DNA from: CAZNPW01 sp964575185
GTDB taxonomy: Bacteria; Pseudomonadota; Alphaproteobacteria; Rhodobacterales; Rhodobacteraceae
Direction: 5' to 3'
NCBI GenBank assembly: GCA_964575185.1
Contig: CAZNPW010000052.1
Span: forward strand, 1-18,560
Length of the DNA: 18,560 nt
Shown here: positions 1-7,800 of the stretch, piece after piece
Position numbering within the stretch: position 1 is the first letter of the stretch
Layout of the letters: every line of letters begins with the position of its first letter
The notes under the pieces: model-generated
Databases searched by the model: none
The model's input: the letters and a program-made list of their open reading frames with translations, nothing else
What the model was told of the DNA's origin: nothing
Made by a program: the position numbers and the translations under genes

Positions 1-2124
1 CGCGTCCAGTCCGTCTGCCTGCGCCTGATCGTCGAGCGCGAGATGGAGATCGAGGCCTTCCGCGCCCGCGAGTTCTGGACGGTGACCGCCACGCTCGCCA
101 CCCCGCGCGGGCAGGAATATCAGGCGCGGCTGACGACCCTCGGCGGCAGGAAACTGGACAAGTTCGACATTCCGACAGCCGAAGCCGCCGAAATCGCCGT
201 CGCCGCTGTCACGAATCGGACATTGGCTGTCACCTCGGTCGAGGCGAAACCCGCCAGCCGCAACCCCTATCCGCCCTTCATGACCTCCACCCTGCAGCAG
301 GAGGCCAGCCGCAAGTTCGGGATGGGCGCCAAGGCCTGCATGTCGGCCGCGCAGCGGCTGTACGAGGCCGGGCACATCACCTACATGCGCACCGACGGCA
401 TCGACATGGCACCCGAGGCGGTGATGGCCGCGCGCGACGCGATCCGCGCCAGGTTCGGGGCGGGCTACCTGCCCGACTCCCCCCGCATGTACAAGAATAA
501 GGCCAAGAACGCGCAGGAAGCGCACGAATGCATCCGCCCGACCGACATGATGGCCGCGCCCGACACCCTGCGGCTGGAGGATGACCAGCGCCGCCTCTAC
601 GACCTGATCTGGAAGCGCACCATCGCCAGCCAGATGGCCGCCGCGCGGCTGGAACGCACCACGGTCGACATCGCCAGCCCCGACGGCCAGGTGGGCCTGC
701 GCGCCACCGGCCAGGTGATCCTGTTCGACGGCTTCCTCAAGGTCTACGACCAGGGCCGCGACGACGAGGACGACGAGGACGGCCGCCTGCCGCAGATCAT
801 GCAGGGAGAGGCCGCCGAGAAGCGCGCCGTGACCCCCGAACAGCACTTCACGCAGGCCCCGCCGCGCTACACCGAGGCCACGCTGGTCAAGCGGATGGAG
901 GAGCTCGGCATCGGCCGCCCTTCGACCTACGCCTCGATCGTCACCACGATCCAGGACCGCGAATACGTCCGCAAGGACAAGAACCGCCTGATCCCCGAGG
1001 ACAAGGGGCGGCTGGTGACGGCCTTCCTGTCCAACTTCTTCCGCCGCTACGTCGAATACGACTTCACCGCCGACCTCGAGACCGAACTCGACGACGTGTC
1101 GGCCGGGGCGCGCGACTACAAGGACGTGCTGGCGCGCTTCTGGCGCGACTTCAGCGCGGCGGTGGCCGAGACCGCCGACCTGCGGATCGGCGAGGTGCTG
1201 ACGAAGATCGACGAGTTTCTCGCGCCCCACCTCTACCCCGCCCGGGCCGACGGGGGCGACCCGCGGCTCTGCCCGACCTGCGGGCAGGGGCGGCTGCAGC
1301 TGAAGACCGCGCGGTCGGGCGGGGCCTTCATCGGCTGCGACCGCTATCCCGACTGCCGCTTCACCCGCGCGATCGGCGCGGCCGAGGGCGAGGAGGGCGG
1401 CGACCGCGTGCTGGGCGACGACGGCGGCGAGCAGGTCACCCTGCGCTCGGGCCGCTTCGGCCCCTACGTCCAGCGCGGCGAGGCGACCGCGGACCAGCCC
1501 AAGCCCCCCCGCGCCAGCCTGCCCAAGGGCTGGGCCCCCGACACGCTGACGCTCGACCAGGCGCTGCGGCTCCTGTCGCTGCCGCGCGAGGTCGGCCGGC
1601 ACCCCGACGACGGCGCGGCGGTGGAGGCCGGGATCGGCCGCTTCGGCCCCTACGTCAGGCACAACGCCACCTGGGCGAACCTGGCCGAGGTCGACGAGGT
1701 CTTCACCATCGGCATGAACCGCGCGGTCGAGGTGCTGGCGCAGAAGACGCAGCGCGGCGGCCGCACCGCCACCGCCCTGACCCCGCTGCGCAGCCTGGGC
1801 GAGCATCCCGACGGCGGCGAGATCGTCGTGATGGCGGGGCGCTACGGGCCTTACGTCAAGTGGGGCAAGGTGAACGCCACGCTGCCCAAGGGGGTGGAGC
1901 CCGAGGCGCTCGCGTTCGACGCGGCGCTGGTGCTGATCGCCGACAAGGCGGGGCAGGGGCGAAAAGGGGGGGGCAAGGCCGGGGCCAGGCCCGCCCGCGG
2001 CACCGCCAAGGCCGCGGCGGCCAAGCCCGCTGCCCCGAAGGCCGCGCCGAAGCCGGCCAAGACCCCCGCCGCCAAGACGCCCGCGACCCGCAAGGCACCC
2101 GCGCGGAAGAAGGCTGCCGGATGA
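1..2124 (+). CDS. topA: DNA topoisomerase I, 5'-truncated by window edge
   Basis: Type IA topoisomerase, which relaxes negative supercoils through a transient 5'-phosphotyrosine link. The reading frame is open from base 1 (beginning RVQSVCLRLIVERE, a typical TopA block), so the gene starts upstream; about 707 residues are visible and the N-terminal part of the Toprim domain is missing. The active-site motif YMRTDGID is present, with the catalytic Tyr codon at 382-384. The motif GIGRPSTYASI follows in the core. After the core comes a four-Cys zinc ribbon (first Cys codon at 1270). It is followed by three TopA C-terminal repeats carrying RFGPYV/RYGPYV, and then a Lys/Ala/Pro-rich basic tail from about 1960 to the stop, usual in alphaproteobacterial TopA. 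The stop TGA overlaps the ATG of the next gene by 4 bp. Identification is firm; only the start is unseen. Confidence 0.97.
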   Translation, partial: RVQSVCLRLIVEREMEIEAFRAREFWTVTATLATPRGQEYQARLTTLGGRKLDKFDIPTAEAAEIAVAAVTNRTLAVTSVEAKPASRNPYPPFMTSTLQQEASRKFGMGAKACMSAAQRLYEAGHITYMRTDGIDMAPEAVMAARDAIRARFGAGYLPDSPRMYKNKAKNAQEAHECIRPTDMMAAPDTLRLEDDQRRLYDLIWKRTIASQMAAARLERTTVDIASPDGQVGLRATGQVILFDGFLKVYDQGRDDEDDEDGRLPQIMQGEAAEKRAVTPEQHFTQAPPRYTEATLVKRMEELGIGRPSTYASIVTTIQDREYVRKDKNRLIPEDKGRLVTAFLSNFFRRYVEYDFTADLETELDDVSAGARDYKDVLARFWRDFSAAVAETADLRIGEVLTKIDEFLAPHLYPARADGGDPRLCPTCGQGRLQLKTARSGGAFIGCDRYPDCRFTRAIGAAEGEEGGDRVLGDDGGEQVTLRSGRFGPYVQRGEATADQPKPPRASLPKGWAPDTLTLDQALRLLSLPREVGRHPDDGAAVEAGIGRFGPYVRHNATWANLAEVDEVFTIGMNRAVEVLAQKTQRGGRTATALTPLRSLGEHPDGGEIVVMAGRYGPYVKWGKVNATLPKGVEPEALAFDAALVLIADKAGQGRKGGGKAGARPARGTAKAAAAKPAAPKAAPKPAKTPAAKTPATRKAPARKKAAG

Positions 2125-2768
2125 TGCGCGCGCTCGCCCTTGCCCTCCTGCTCGCCACGCCCGCCGCCGCGCAGGACGCCGCGACCCCCGCCTTCGCCCC
2201 CGGCACCTACGGCGACCCGTTCGACGACACCGGGCTGTTCCAGGGGTGCATCGCCGACGCCGGGGTCACCGTCTGCACCATCACCTCGCGGCTGGCGAAC
2301 CTCGTCGCGCGGTCCGACACCAGCCCCGCGGCGCCCTTCGCGGCGCTCCAGGGCCTGCCCGCCGACACGCCCGTCGCCGTGACCGGCGACATCACCGCGA
2401 TGGGCGACGTCAGCGCCGACATCGTGCTGTCGACCGTGGAAACGGGCGAGCCGGACCCCTATGCCGCCACGCTGGCCGCGCTGCAGGGGGCCTGGGTCTC
2501 GCTCGACGATCCCGCCTACGCCCTCGAGTTCGCGGGCAACGAGCAGATCGAGACCTACGATGGTGCGGTGCAGGGCTATTACATGACCAGCCTCGAGGCC
2601 GCCTGCCCGGACGGGACCGGCCCCGGTCCGGTCCTCTTCGCCGTGATGATGGGCGGCGATTCGCAGGCCGAAACCTGGTGCTACACGATCCTGAAGGCCG
2701 ACGGGACGATGCTGGAGATGACGCTGGAGGGCGGCAACGGATCGACGCTGCGCTTCCGCCGACCCTAA
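2121..2768 (+). CDS. Secreted/periplasmic protein of unknown function
   Basis: A 215-residue protein I do not recognise. It starts MMRALALALLLATPAAAQDA, a clear Sec signal peptide with likely cleavage after AAA or AQ, so it should be periplasmic. The mature part has four cysteines (near GCI, VC, AACPDG and TWCY), which could form disulfides. The C-terminal half alternates polar and hydrophobic residues and ends in LRFRRP, suggestive of a small beta-barrel or sandwich; this is inference. The start at 2121 (ATGATG, so 2124 is an alternative) overlaps the topA stop, so translation is probably coupled to topA, although the product has no obvious link to DNA topology. Its stop lies only 4 bp from the stop of the convergent choV gene. 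Coding is supported by the signal peptide and balanced amino-acid use. Confidence 0.8.
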   Translation: MMRALALALLLATPAAAQDAATPAFAPGTYGDPFDDTGLFQGCIADAGVTVCTITSRLANLVARSDTSPAAPFAALQGLPADTPVAVTGDITAMGDVSADIVLSTVETGEPDPYAATLAALQGAWVSLDDPAYALEFAGNEQIETYDGAVQGYYMTSLEAACPDGTGPGPVLFAVMMGGDSQAETWCYTILKADGTMLEMTLEGGNGSTLRFRRP

Positions 2769-2774
2769 GGGGTC
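2761..2774. terminator. Small hairpin spanning two convergent stop codons
   Basis: GACCC-TAAG-GGGTC is a perfect 5-bp inverted repeat. It contains the TAA of the plus-strand gene and reaches into the choV stop. It is the only dyad I see in this 4-bp convergent junction. It is short and has no T-run, so a role as a two-way terminator is only a possibility. Confidence 0.22.
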
Positions 2775-3792
2775 AGCCGCGCGGGTCGATCAGCCGCGCC
2801 ATCAGGGTCCGGGCGCGGATCACCCCCACCTGCCCCTGCGGCCCGGTGACCGCGATGTCGCCCGCGCCGTCGCGAATCGCCGCCATCACGGCCTTGACCG
2901 GCGTATCCGCCGCGACCGCCCCCTCGCCGCCGGTGCCCGGCTCCATCACGTCCTGCGCGGTCAGCACCGTCAGCGGGTTCATGTGCGCGACGAAATCCGC
3001 GACGTAGCCGCTGACCGGGTTCGCGATGATGTCGCGCGCGGTGCCGCACTGGACGATCCGCCCGCCCTCCATCAGGGCGATCCGGTTGCCGAGCTTGAAG
3101 GCCTCGTCGAGGTCGTGGCTGACGAAGACGATGGTGCGGCGCAGCCGCGCCTGCAGGTCCAGAAGCTCGTCCTGCAGCCGGGTGCGGATCAGGGGGTCGA
3201 GCGCGCTGAAGGGTTCGTCCATCAGCAGGATCGGCGCCTCGGTCGCGAAGGCGCGCGCCAGGCCCACGCGCTGCTGCATCCCGCCCGACAGCTCGCCCAC
3301 CTTGCGGTCGGCCCACTGCGCCAGGTTCACGAGGTCGAGCTGCCGGTCAACCCGGTCGTCCCGTTCGGCCGGGGCCATGCCGGCAAGCTCCAGCCCCAGC
3401 CCCACGTTCTCGCGCACCGTGCGCCAGGGCAGCAGGCCGAACTGCTGGAACACCATCGCGATGCGCGTCAGCCGCAGGCGGCGCAGGGTCGCGGGATCGG
3501 CCGTCGTCACGCTGACCATGCGGTCGCCGTCGTGCACCCGCACCTCGCCCCGCACGACCGGGTTGAGCGCGTTGACGGCGCGCAGCAGGGTCGACTTGCC
3601 CGACCCCGACAGCCCCATCAGCACCAGGATCTCGCCCTGCGCCACGGTCAGGTCGCAGTCGTGCACCCCCAGCACCTGCCCGCAGGCGGCCTGCACCTCG
3701 GCGCGCGTGCGCCCTGCGTCCATCATCGGCAGCGCGACCCCGGGGCGGTCGCCGAAGACGATGGACACCCGGTCGAACTCCACCGCCTTCAT
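2773..3792 (-). CDS. choV: Choline/betaine ABC transporter ATP-binding protein
   Basis: The ATPase of a quaternary-amine (ProU/Cho-type) importer, 339 residues, on the cytoplasmic face with two copies per transporter. Visible motifs are Walker A GLSGSGKS, the Q-loop region VFQQFGLLPW, signature LSGGMQQRVGLARAF, Walker B ILLMDEPFSALDP and the switch His in FVSHDLDEA. The long N-terminal extension before Walker A and the FGLLPWRTV segment are typical of the QAT subfamily (ProV, OpuAA, ChoV). The C-terminal region of about 100 residues after the ATPase is where ProV carries CBS domains; at most one weak CBS-like unit (DVMEP...TPVKAVMAAI...GVIRARTLM) is visible here. The start ATG (3792-3790) overlaps the choW stop by 4 bp. 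The choline assignment rests on choX; the ATPase alone would only say quaternary amine. Confidence 0.93.
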   Translation of the reverse strand: MKAVEFDRVSIVFGDRPGVALPMMDAGRTRAEVQAACGQVLGVHDCDLTVAQGEILVLMGLSGSGKSTLLRAVNALNPVVRGEVRVHDGDRMVSVTTADPATLRRLRLTRIAMVFQQFGLLPWRTVRENVGLGLELAGMAPAERDDRVDRQLDLVNLAQWADRKVGELSGGMQQRVGLARAFATEAPILLMDEPFSALDPLIRTRLQDELLDLQARLRRTIVFVSHDLDEAFKLGNRIALMEGGRIVQCGTARDIIANPVSGYVADFVAHMNPLTVLTAQDVMEPGTGGEGAVAADTPVKAVMAAIRDGAGDIAVTGPQGQVGVIRARTLMARLIDPRG

Positions 3793-4622
3793 CGCCTGAC
3801 CCGCAGCATCCGGTCGAGGATGATCGCCAGGACCACGATCACCAGCCCCGCCTCGAACCCCATCGCGGTGTTGACGCTGTTCAGGGCCCGCACCACCGGC
3901 ACGCCCAGGCCGCTGGCACCCACCAGCGCCGCGACCACCACCATCGACAGGGACAGCATGATCGTCTGGTTCAGCCCCGCCATGATCTGCGGCATGGCCC
4001 AGGGCAGTTCCACCTTCCACAGCCGCTGGCGCGGCGTGGCGCCGAAGGCCGTCGCGGCCTCGGCCAGCGCGGGCGGCGTGGTGGACACGCCGAGCCAGGT
4101 CAGCCGGATCGGTGCCGGCAGCACGAAGATCACCGTCGCGAGCAGACCCGGCACCATCCCGATGCCGAAGAACACGATGGCCGGGATCAGGTAGACGAAG
4201 GTCGGCAGCGTCTGCATCAGGTCCAGCACCGGCGACAGCGCCGCATAAAGCCGCGGCCGGTGCGCGCAGGCGATGCCGATCGGCACGCCGATCGCCATGC
4301 AGACCACGCAGGCCGCCAGAACCAGCGTCAGGCTTTCGGTCGTCTCGTCCCAGTAGCCCTGGTTCAGGATGAACAGGAACCCCAGCACGACCAGCGCGAC
4401 GATTTTGAAGGACCGCTGCAGCCACCAGGCTAGCGCCGCGAACAGCGCGATCAGGACCAGCGGATGGGGGGCCTGCAAGGCCCACAGGATGCCGCCGATC
4501 ATCGTCTCCATGATCGCCGCCAGCGCGTCGAAGAAGCCGCCCGCGTTGGCCTTCAGCCAGTCGAAGGCGGCCTTGGCGGTCGCTCCCACGGGGATCTTGG
4601 TGTCGGTCAGCCAGTCAAGCAT
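3789..4622 (-). CDS. choW: Choline/betaine ABC transporter permease
   Basis: Inner-membrane permease of the importer, 277 residues with about six or seven hydrophobic segments. It carries the binding-protein-dependent transport (BPD) permease EAA loop: EAATAFGATPRQRLWKVELPWAMPQ, split here only for description, which contacts the ATPase ChoV. The N-terminal leader (MLDWLTDTKIPVG, then an amphipathic stretch) matches the ProW/ChoW type. It lies in the choX-choW-choV transcription unit and its stop overlaps the choV start (ATGA), so the two are probably translationally coupled with fixed stoichiometry. A 138-bp spacer with a large inverted repeat separates it from choX, so it may be expressed at a lower level than the binding protein. 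The start is ATG at 4622; no better upstream start is visible. Confidence 0.94.
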   Translation of the reverse strand: MLDWLTDTKIPVGATAKAAFDWLKANAGGFFDALAAIMETMIGGILWALQAPHPLVLIALFAALAWWLQRSFKIVALVVLGFLFILNQGYWDETTESLTLVLAACVVCMAIGVPIGIACAHRPRLYAALSPVLDLMQTLPTFVYLIPAIVFFGIGMVPGLLATVIFVLPAPIRLTWLGVSTTPPALAEAATAFGATPRQRLWKVELPWAMPQIMAGLNQTIMLSLSMVVVAALVGASGLGVPVVRALNSVNTAMGFEAGLVIVVLAIILDRMLRVRR

Positions 4623-4632
4623 GGCAAGGCCG

Positions 4633-4752
4633 CGCTGCCCTCTCCCCCGGCCCCTCTCTTGCGGGAGAGGGGAGGCACCCGGTCACGGGCGCCGCGCCGG
4701 GGGTCGGGGTCACCCCTCTCCCGCGGGAGAGGGGCCGGGGGAGAGGGCAGCG
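4633..4752. repeat. Nested inverted repeat between choX and choW
   Basis: Two 40-nt arms, 4633-4672 and 4713-4752, are inverted copies matching at 38 of 40 positions (TT versus CC in the centre). Each arm contains its own hairpin: CCCCTCTC-N6-GAGAGGGG at 4651-4672, and a fully palindromic 22-mer at 4713-4734. The arm ends are CGCTGCCCTCTCCCCCGG and its complement. The 40-bp core between the arms is GC-rich and non-coding. The architecture is that of a REP/BIME-like or MITE-like dispersed repeat. In the transcript it would form a very stable structure just after the choX stop, suited to shielding the choX mRNA 3' end or to partial termination before choWV. Element and structure are seen; the role is inferred. 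Confidence 0.85.
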
Positions 4753-4760
4753 CACGGCGC

Positions 4761-5690
4761 CTACTGCAGCGCCGCGGTGACCGCGGCCAGCGCGTCGCCG
4801 CCGTCCCTGGTCGTGACGCCTGCGAGCCACGGCCCCAGCACGGCCGGGTTCTTCGCCAGCCAGGCCTTCGCCGCGTCGCGCGGGTCGGCCCCGTCGTTCA
4901 GGATCGCGCCCATGATCTCGTTCTCCATCGGCAAGGAGAACTCCAGGTTCTGCAGCAGCCGCCCGGTATTCGGGCATTCCTTGACGAAACCCGCGCGGGT
5001 GTTCGTCGCCACCGTCGCGCCGCCGAAGTTCGGGCCGAAGACCTCGTCCCCGCCGGTCAGGTAGGTCATCTGGAACCGCGCGTTCATCGGGTGCGGCTCC
5101 CAGCCCAGGAAGACGATCGGCGCGTTGGCCGCGTCGGCCCGCGCGACCTCCGACAGCATCCCCTGCTCCGAGGACTCCATGACCTGGAACCCCGCCAGCC
5201 CGAACTTGTTCTCGTCGATCATCCCGATGATCAGCCGGTTGCCGTCGTTGCCCGGCTCGATGCCGTAGATCCTGCCCTCGAGCGCGTCCTTGTTCGGGGC
5301 GATGTCCGCGAAGTCCCTGATCCCCAGCGCCGCCCCGGCGGCGTTGGTGGCCAGCGTGTATTTCGCGCCTTCCAGGTTCGTCCGCACCGTATCGACCGTG
5401 CCCGCCGCGCGGTAAGGCGCGATGTCGCCCTCCATCGTGGGCATCCAGTTGCCGAGGAACACGTCCACGTCGCCCTGCGCGAGCGCGGTATAGGTCACGG
5501 GCACCGACAGGAGCTTGGTCTCGGTCTCGTAGCCCAGCGCCTCGAGGATCAGGCTCGTCGTGGCCGTGGTCGCCGTGATGTCGGTCCAGCCGACATCGCT
5601 GAAGATGACCTTGTCGCAGCGGGGATCGCTCTGGGCAAAGGCCGGCGCGGCGGAAAGCGCCACAACGAGCGCGGTTGCAGTCAGTCTCAT
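4761..5690 (-). CDS. choX: Choline-binding periplasmic protein
   Basis: Solute-binding protein of the choline importer, 309 residues with a signal peptide ending in APAFA-QS. The aromatic cage that grips the trimethylammonium group is visible: W35 (DVGWTD), W82 (LGNWMP), Y111 (AKYTL) and W197 (FLGWEPHPMN), together with D37 and N148 (GNDGN). As I recall them, the Sinorhizobium meliloti ChoX ligands are W43, W90, Y119, W205, D45 and N156. All six fall here with the same offset of 8, which strongly favours choline over glycine betaine as ligand. Start ATG (5690-5688) is preceded by AGGGAAG at good spacing. It is first in choXWV, with a predicted promoter and BetI-type operator upstream, so it should be induced by choline together with the divergent bet genes. 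Confidence 0.95.
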   Translation of the reverse strand: MRLTATALVVALSAAPAFAQSDPRCDKVIFSDVGWTDITATTATTSLILEALGYETETKLLSVPVTYTALAQGDVDVFLGNWMPTMEGDIAPYRAAGTVDTVRTNLEGAKYTLATNAAGAALGIRDFADIAPNKDALEGRIYGIEPGNDGNRLIIGMIDENKFGLAGFQVMESSEQGMLSEVARADAANAPIVFLGWEPHPMNARFQMTYLTGGDEVFGPNFGGATVATNTRAGFVKECPNTGRLLQNLEFSLPMENEIMGAILNDGADPRDAAKAWLAKNPAVLGPWLAGVTTRDGGDALAAVTAALQ

Positions 5691-5712
5691 CGGATCTTCC
5701 CTGTCGTTTTTG

Positions 5713-5732
5713 TTGATTGACGAGTCAATAAA
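5713..5732. promoter_or_regulatory. BetI-type operator in the choX-betI spacer
   Basis: TTGATTGAC-GA-GTCAATAAA is an inverted repeat with 8 of 9 positions paired. It is AT-rich in an otherwise very GC-rich region. It matches the general form of known BetI sites (TTGATTGA...TCAATnAA). It lies between the divergent choX and betI genes and overlaps the predicted choX -10, so a bound repressor would block choX transcription and probably also betI. Confidence 0.8.
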
Positions 5733-5755
5733 CCTCAGGCTACGGGGTCTGGCAA
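5727..5755 (-). promoter_or_regulatory. Predicted sigma-70 promoter for choXWV
   Basis: Reading the minus strand: -35 TTGCCA (5755-5750), a 17-nt spacer, and -10 TTTATT (5732-5727), giving 5/6 and 4/6 matches to consensus. Start of transcription would fall near 5720, leaving a leader of about 30 nt before the choX ATG. The -10 sits inside the operator palindrome. I saw no equally good hexamer pair pointing toward betI. Confidence 0.6.
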
Positions 5756-5779
5756 GACGTGAGATGCCGCAGGAACCCG

Positions 5780-6349
5780 ATGCCCAAGCTGGGGATGGAG
5801 CCTATAAGAAAGCAGGCCCTGGTCAACGCCGCGATCGTCGAGATCGGCCGTTCCGGCAGCCTCGACGTGACCGTCGCCCAGATCGCGCGGCGGGCGGGCA
5901 TGTCGCCCGCGCTGGCGCACCACTACTTCGGGTGCAAGGAGGACATGTTCCTCGCCGCCATGCGCCACGTCCTGACGCTCTACGGGGCCGAGGTGCGCGG
6001 CGCGCTCGCGGTCGCGCAGGGGCCGCGCGGCCGGGTGCGCGCGATCCTTGCCGCCTCGTTCAGCCCGGCGAACTTCCGGCGCGAGGTCGTCGGGGCCTGG
6101 CTGAACTTCTGGGTGCTGGCGCAGACGGTCCCGGGGGCGCGGCGGCTGCTCGCGATCTACCAGCGGCGGCTGCGGTCCAACCTGCGGTCCGCGCTGCGGC
6201 CCCACCCGTCGGCGGAGCGGCTGGCCGACGCGCTCGGCGCGCTGATCGACGGGCTCTACCTGCGCGAGGTGCTGAAGGGCGGCGCCCCCGACGGCGCGGC
6301 GGCGGTGGCGCTCGCCATGGCCTACGTCGAGGCCGAGTTCGGCGCATGA
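5780..6349 (+). CDS. betI: TetR-family choline-responsive repressor BetI
   Basis: TetR-type regulator, 189 residues from ATG 5780. The N-terminus MPKLGMEPIRKQALVNA closely matches the E. coli BetI start (MPKLGMQSIRRRQL), which decides the start over the in-frame GTG at 5759; AGGAA lies at good spacing upstream. The helix-turn-helix spans about residues 31-50 (TVAQIARRAGMSPALAHHYF), with the YF and K that follow typical of TetR proteins. The all-helical C-terminal domain is the expected ligand and dimer part; choline is the known effector of BetI. It is the first gene of betI-betB-betA, with ATGA overlap into betB, so repressor and enzymes are made together and the operon is probably autoregulated through the adjacent palindrome. 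Confidence 0.95.
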   Translation: MPKLGMEPIRKQALVNAAIVEIGRSGSLDVTVAQIARRAGMSPALAHHYFGCKEDMFLAAMRHVLTLYGAEVRGALAVAQGPRGRVRAILAASFSPANFRREVVGAWLNFWVLAQTVPGARRLLAIYQRRLRSNLRSALRPHPSAERLADALGALIDGLYLREVLKGGAPDGAAAVALAMAYVEAEFGA

Positions 6350-7800
6350 CCCCGCAGCCGCAGGCCAGCCATTTCGTCGACGGCCGCTATCTCGACGACC
6401 CCGCAGGCGAGCCGGTCGAGGTCATCTTCCCCGGCACCGGCCAGGTCATCGCCCGCCTCCACGCCGCCACCCCCGCCGTCATCGAGGCAGCGCTCGCCGC
6501 CGCCGCGCGGGCGCAAGGGGCGTGGGCCGACACCCGCCCGGTCGACCGCGCCCGCATCCTGCGCCGCGCCGCCGACCTGATCCGCGCGCGCGCCGAGGAC
6601 CTCGCGCGGCTGGAAACCTGGGACACCGGCAAGCCGATCCAGGAAACCCGCGTCGCCGACTGGCCCAGCGGGGCCGACGCGCTGGAATACTTCGCGGGCC
6701 TCGCCCCCAGCGTGACCGGCGAGACGATCCCGATGGGCCGCGATTTCGTCTACACGCTGCGCGAGCCGCTGGGGGTCTGCGTCGGCATCGGGGCCTGGAA
6801 CTACCCGTCTCAGATCGCCTGCTGGAAGGCCGCGCCCGCGCTCGCGCTCGGCAACGCGATGGTGTTCAAGCCCTCCGAGGTCACCCCCCTCGGCGCGCTG
6901 AAGCTGGCCGAAATCCTCACCGAGGCCGGCCTGCCCCCGGGCCTCTTCAGCGTCGTGCAGGGCCGCGGCCCGGTCGGGCAGGCGCTGGTGACCGACCCCC
7001 GCGTCGCCAAGGTCTCGCTGACCGGATCGGTCGCCACCGGCGCGAAGGTCTATGCCGCCGCCGCCCAGGGCATCCGCGCCGTCACGATGGAACTCGGCGG
7101 CAAGTCGCCCCTCATCGTCTTCCCCGACGCCGACCTCGACTCCGCCGTCGGCGCGGCGATGCTCGGCAACTTCTACTCCGCGGGCCAGGTCTGCTCCAAC
7201 GGCACGCGGGTCTTCGTCCACGCCAGCGTGCAGGCCGATTTCCTGTCCCGCCTGAAGGCCCGCACCGAACGCATCGCGCTCGGCGACCCGCACGACGACG
7301 GCACGCAGATGGGCCCGCTGGTCAGCCAGGCGCAGGTCGACAAGGTGATGGGCCACATCGCCACCGCGCGGGCCGAAGGCGCGCGGCTCGTCACCGGCGG
7401 CGACCGCGCGGCGACCAACGCAGGCTTCTTCGTCCGGCCCACCGTCTTCGCGGGCGTGACCGACGCCATGACGCTTGCCCGCGAGGAGGTCTTCGGCCCC
7501 GTGATGGCCGTCCTGTCCTTCCACGAGGAAGACGAGGTTGTCGCCCGCGCCAACGCCAGCGCCTACGGCCTGTCGGCGGGCGTCTTCACCGCCGACCTCG
7601 CCCGCGCCCACCGCGTGATCCGCCGCCTGCAGGCCGGCACCACCTGGATCAACGCCTACAACCTGACGCCGGTGGAGGCGCCCTTCGGCGGGGTCAAGCT
7701 GTCGGGCGTGGGGCGCGAGAACGGTCGCGCGGCGGTCGAGCACTACACGCAGGTCAAGTCGGTCTACGTGGGCCAGGGTCCGGTCGATGCGCCCTACTGA
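6346..7800 (+). CDS. betB: Betaine aldehyde dehydrogenase
   Basis: NAD(P)-dependent oxidation of betaine aldehyde to glycine betaine in the cytoplasm, second step from choline. 484 residues, the normal length. Aldehyde-dehydrogenase signatures are all present: general base E249 in MELGGKSP, nucleophile C283 in GQVCSNGTRVF (E. coli BetB has E252 and C286), cofactor-binding FKPSEVTP and LTGSVATG, the VFGPV motif, and the C-terminal PFGGVKLSGVGREN. The GQVCSNGTR context is characteristic of BetB. The ATG at 6346 overlaps the betI stop by 4 bp; a longer open frame upstream runs through betI and is not coding. The end overlaps betA by 14 bp. No betC (choline sulfatase), found in the rhizobial betICBA layout, lies between betI and betB. 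Confidence 0.97.
   Translation: MTPQPQASHFVDGRYLDDPAGEPVEVIFPGTGQVIARLHAATPAVIEAALAAAARAQGAWADTRPVDRARILRRAADLIRARAEDLARLETWDTGKPIQETRVADWPSGADALEYFAGLAPSVTGETIPMGRDFVYTLREPLGVCVGIGAWNYPSQIACWKAAPALALGNAMVFKPSEVTPLGALKLAEILTEAGLPPGLFSVVQGRGPVGQALVTDPRVAKVSLTGSVATGAKVYAAAAQGIRAVTMELGGKSPLIVFPDADLDSAVGAAMLGNFYSAGQVCSNGTRVFVHASVQADFLSRLKARTERIALGDPHDDGTQMGPLVSQAQVDKVMGHIATARAEGARLVTGGDRAATNAGFFVRPTVFAGVTDAMTLAREEVFGPVMAVLSFHEEDEVVARANASAYGLSAGVFTADLARAHRVIRRLQAGTTWINAYNLTPVEAPFGGVKLSGVGRENGRAAVEHYTQVKSVYVGQGPVDAPY

Noticed and set aside
2773..5690. proV/proW/proX (glycine betaine/proline) assignment for the transporter
   Set aside because: The ChoX cage residues and the neighbouring betIBA genes favour choline uptake.
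5560..6345. Upstream extension of the betB frame
   Set aside because: It runs through choX and betI with Arg/Gly-rich nonsense sequence; BetB proper starts at 6346.
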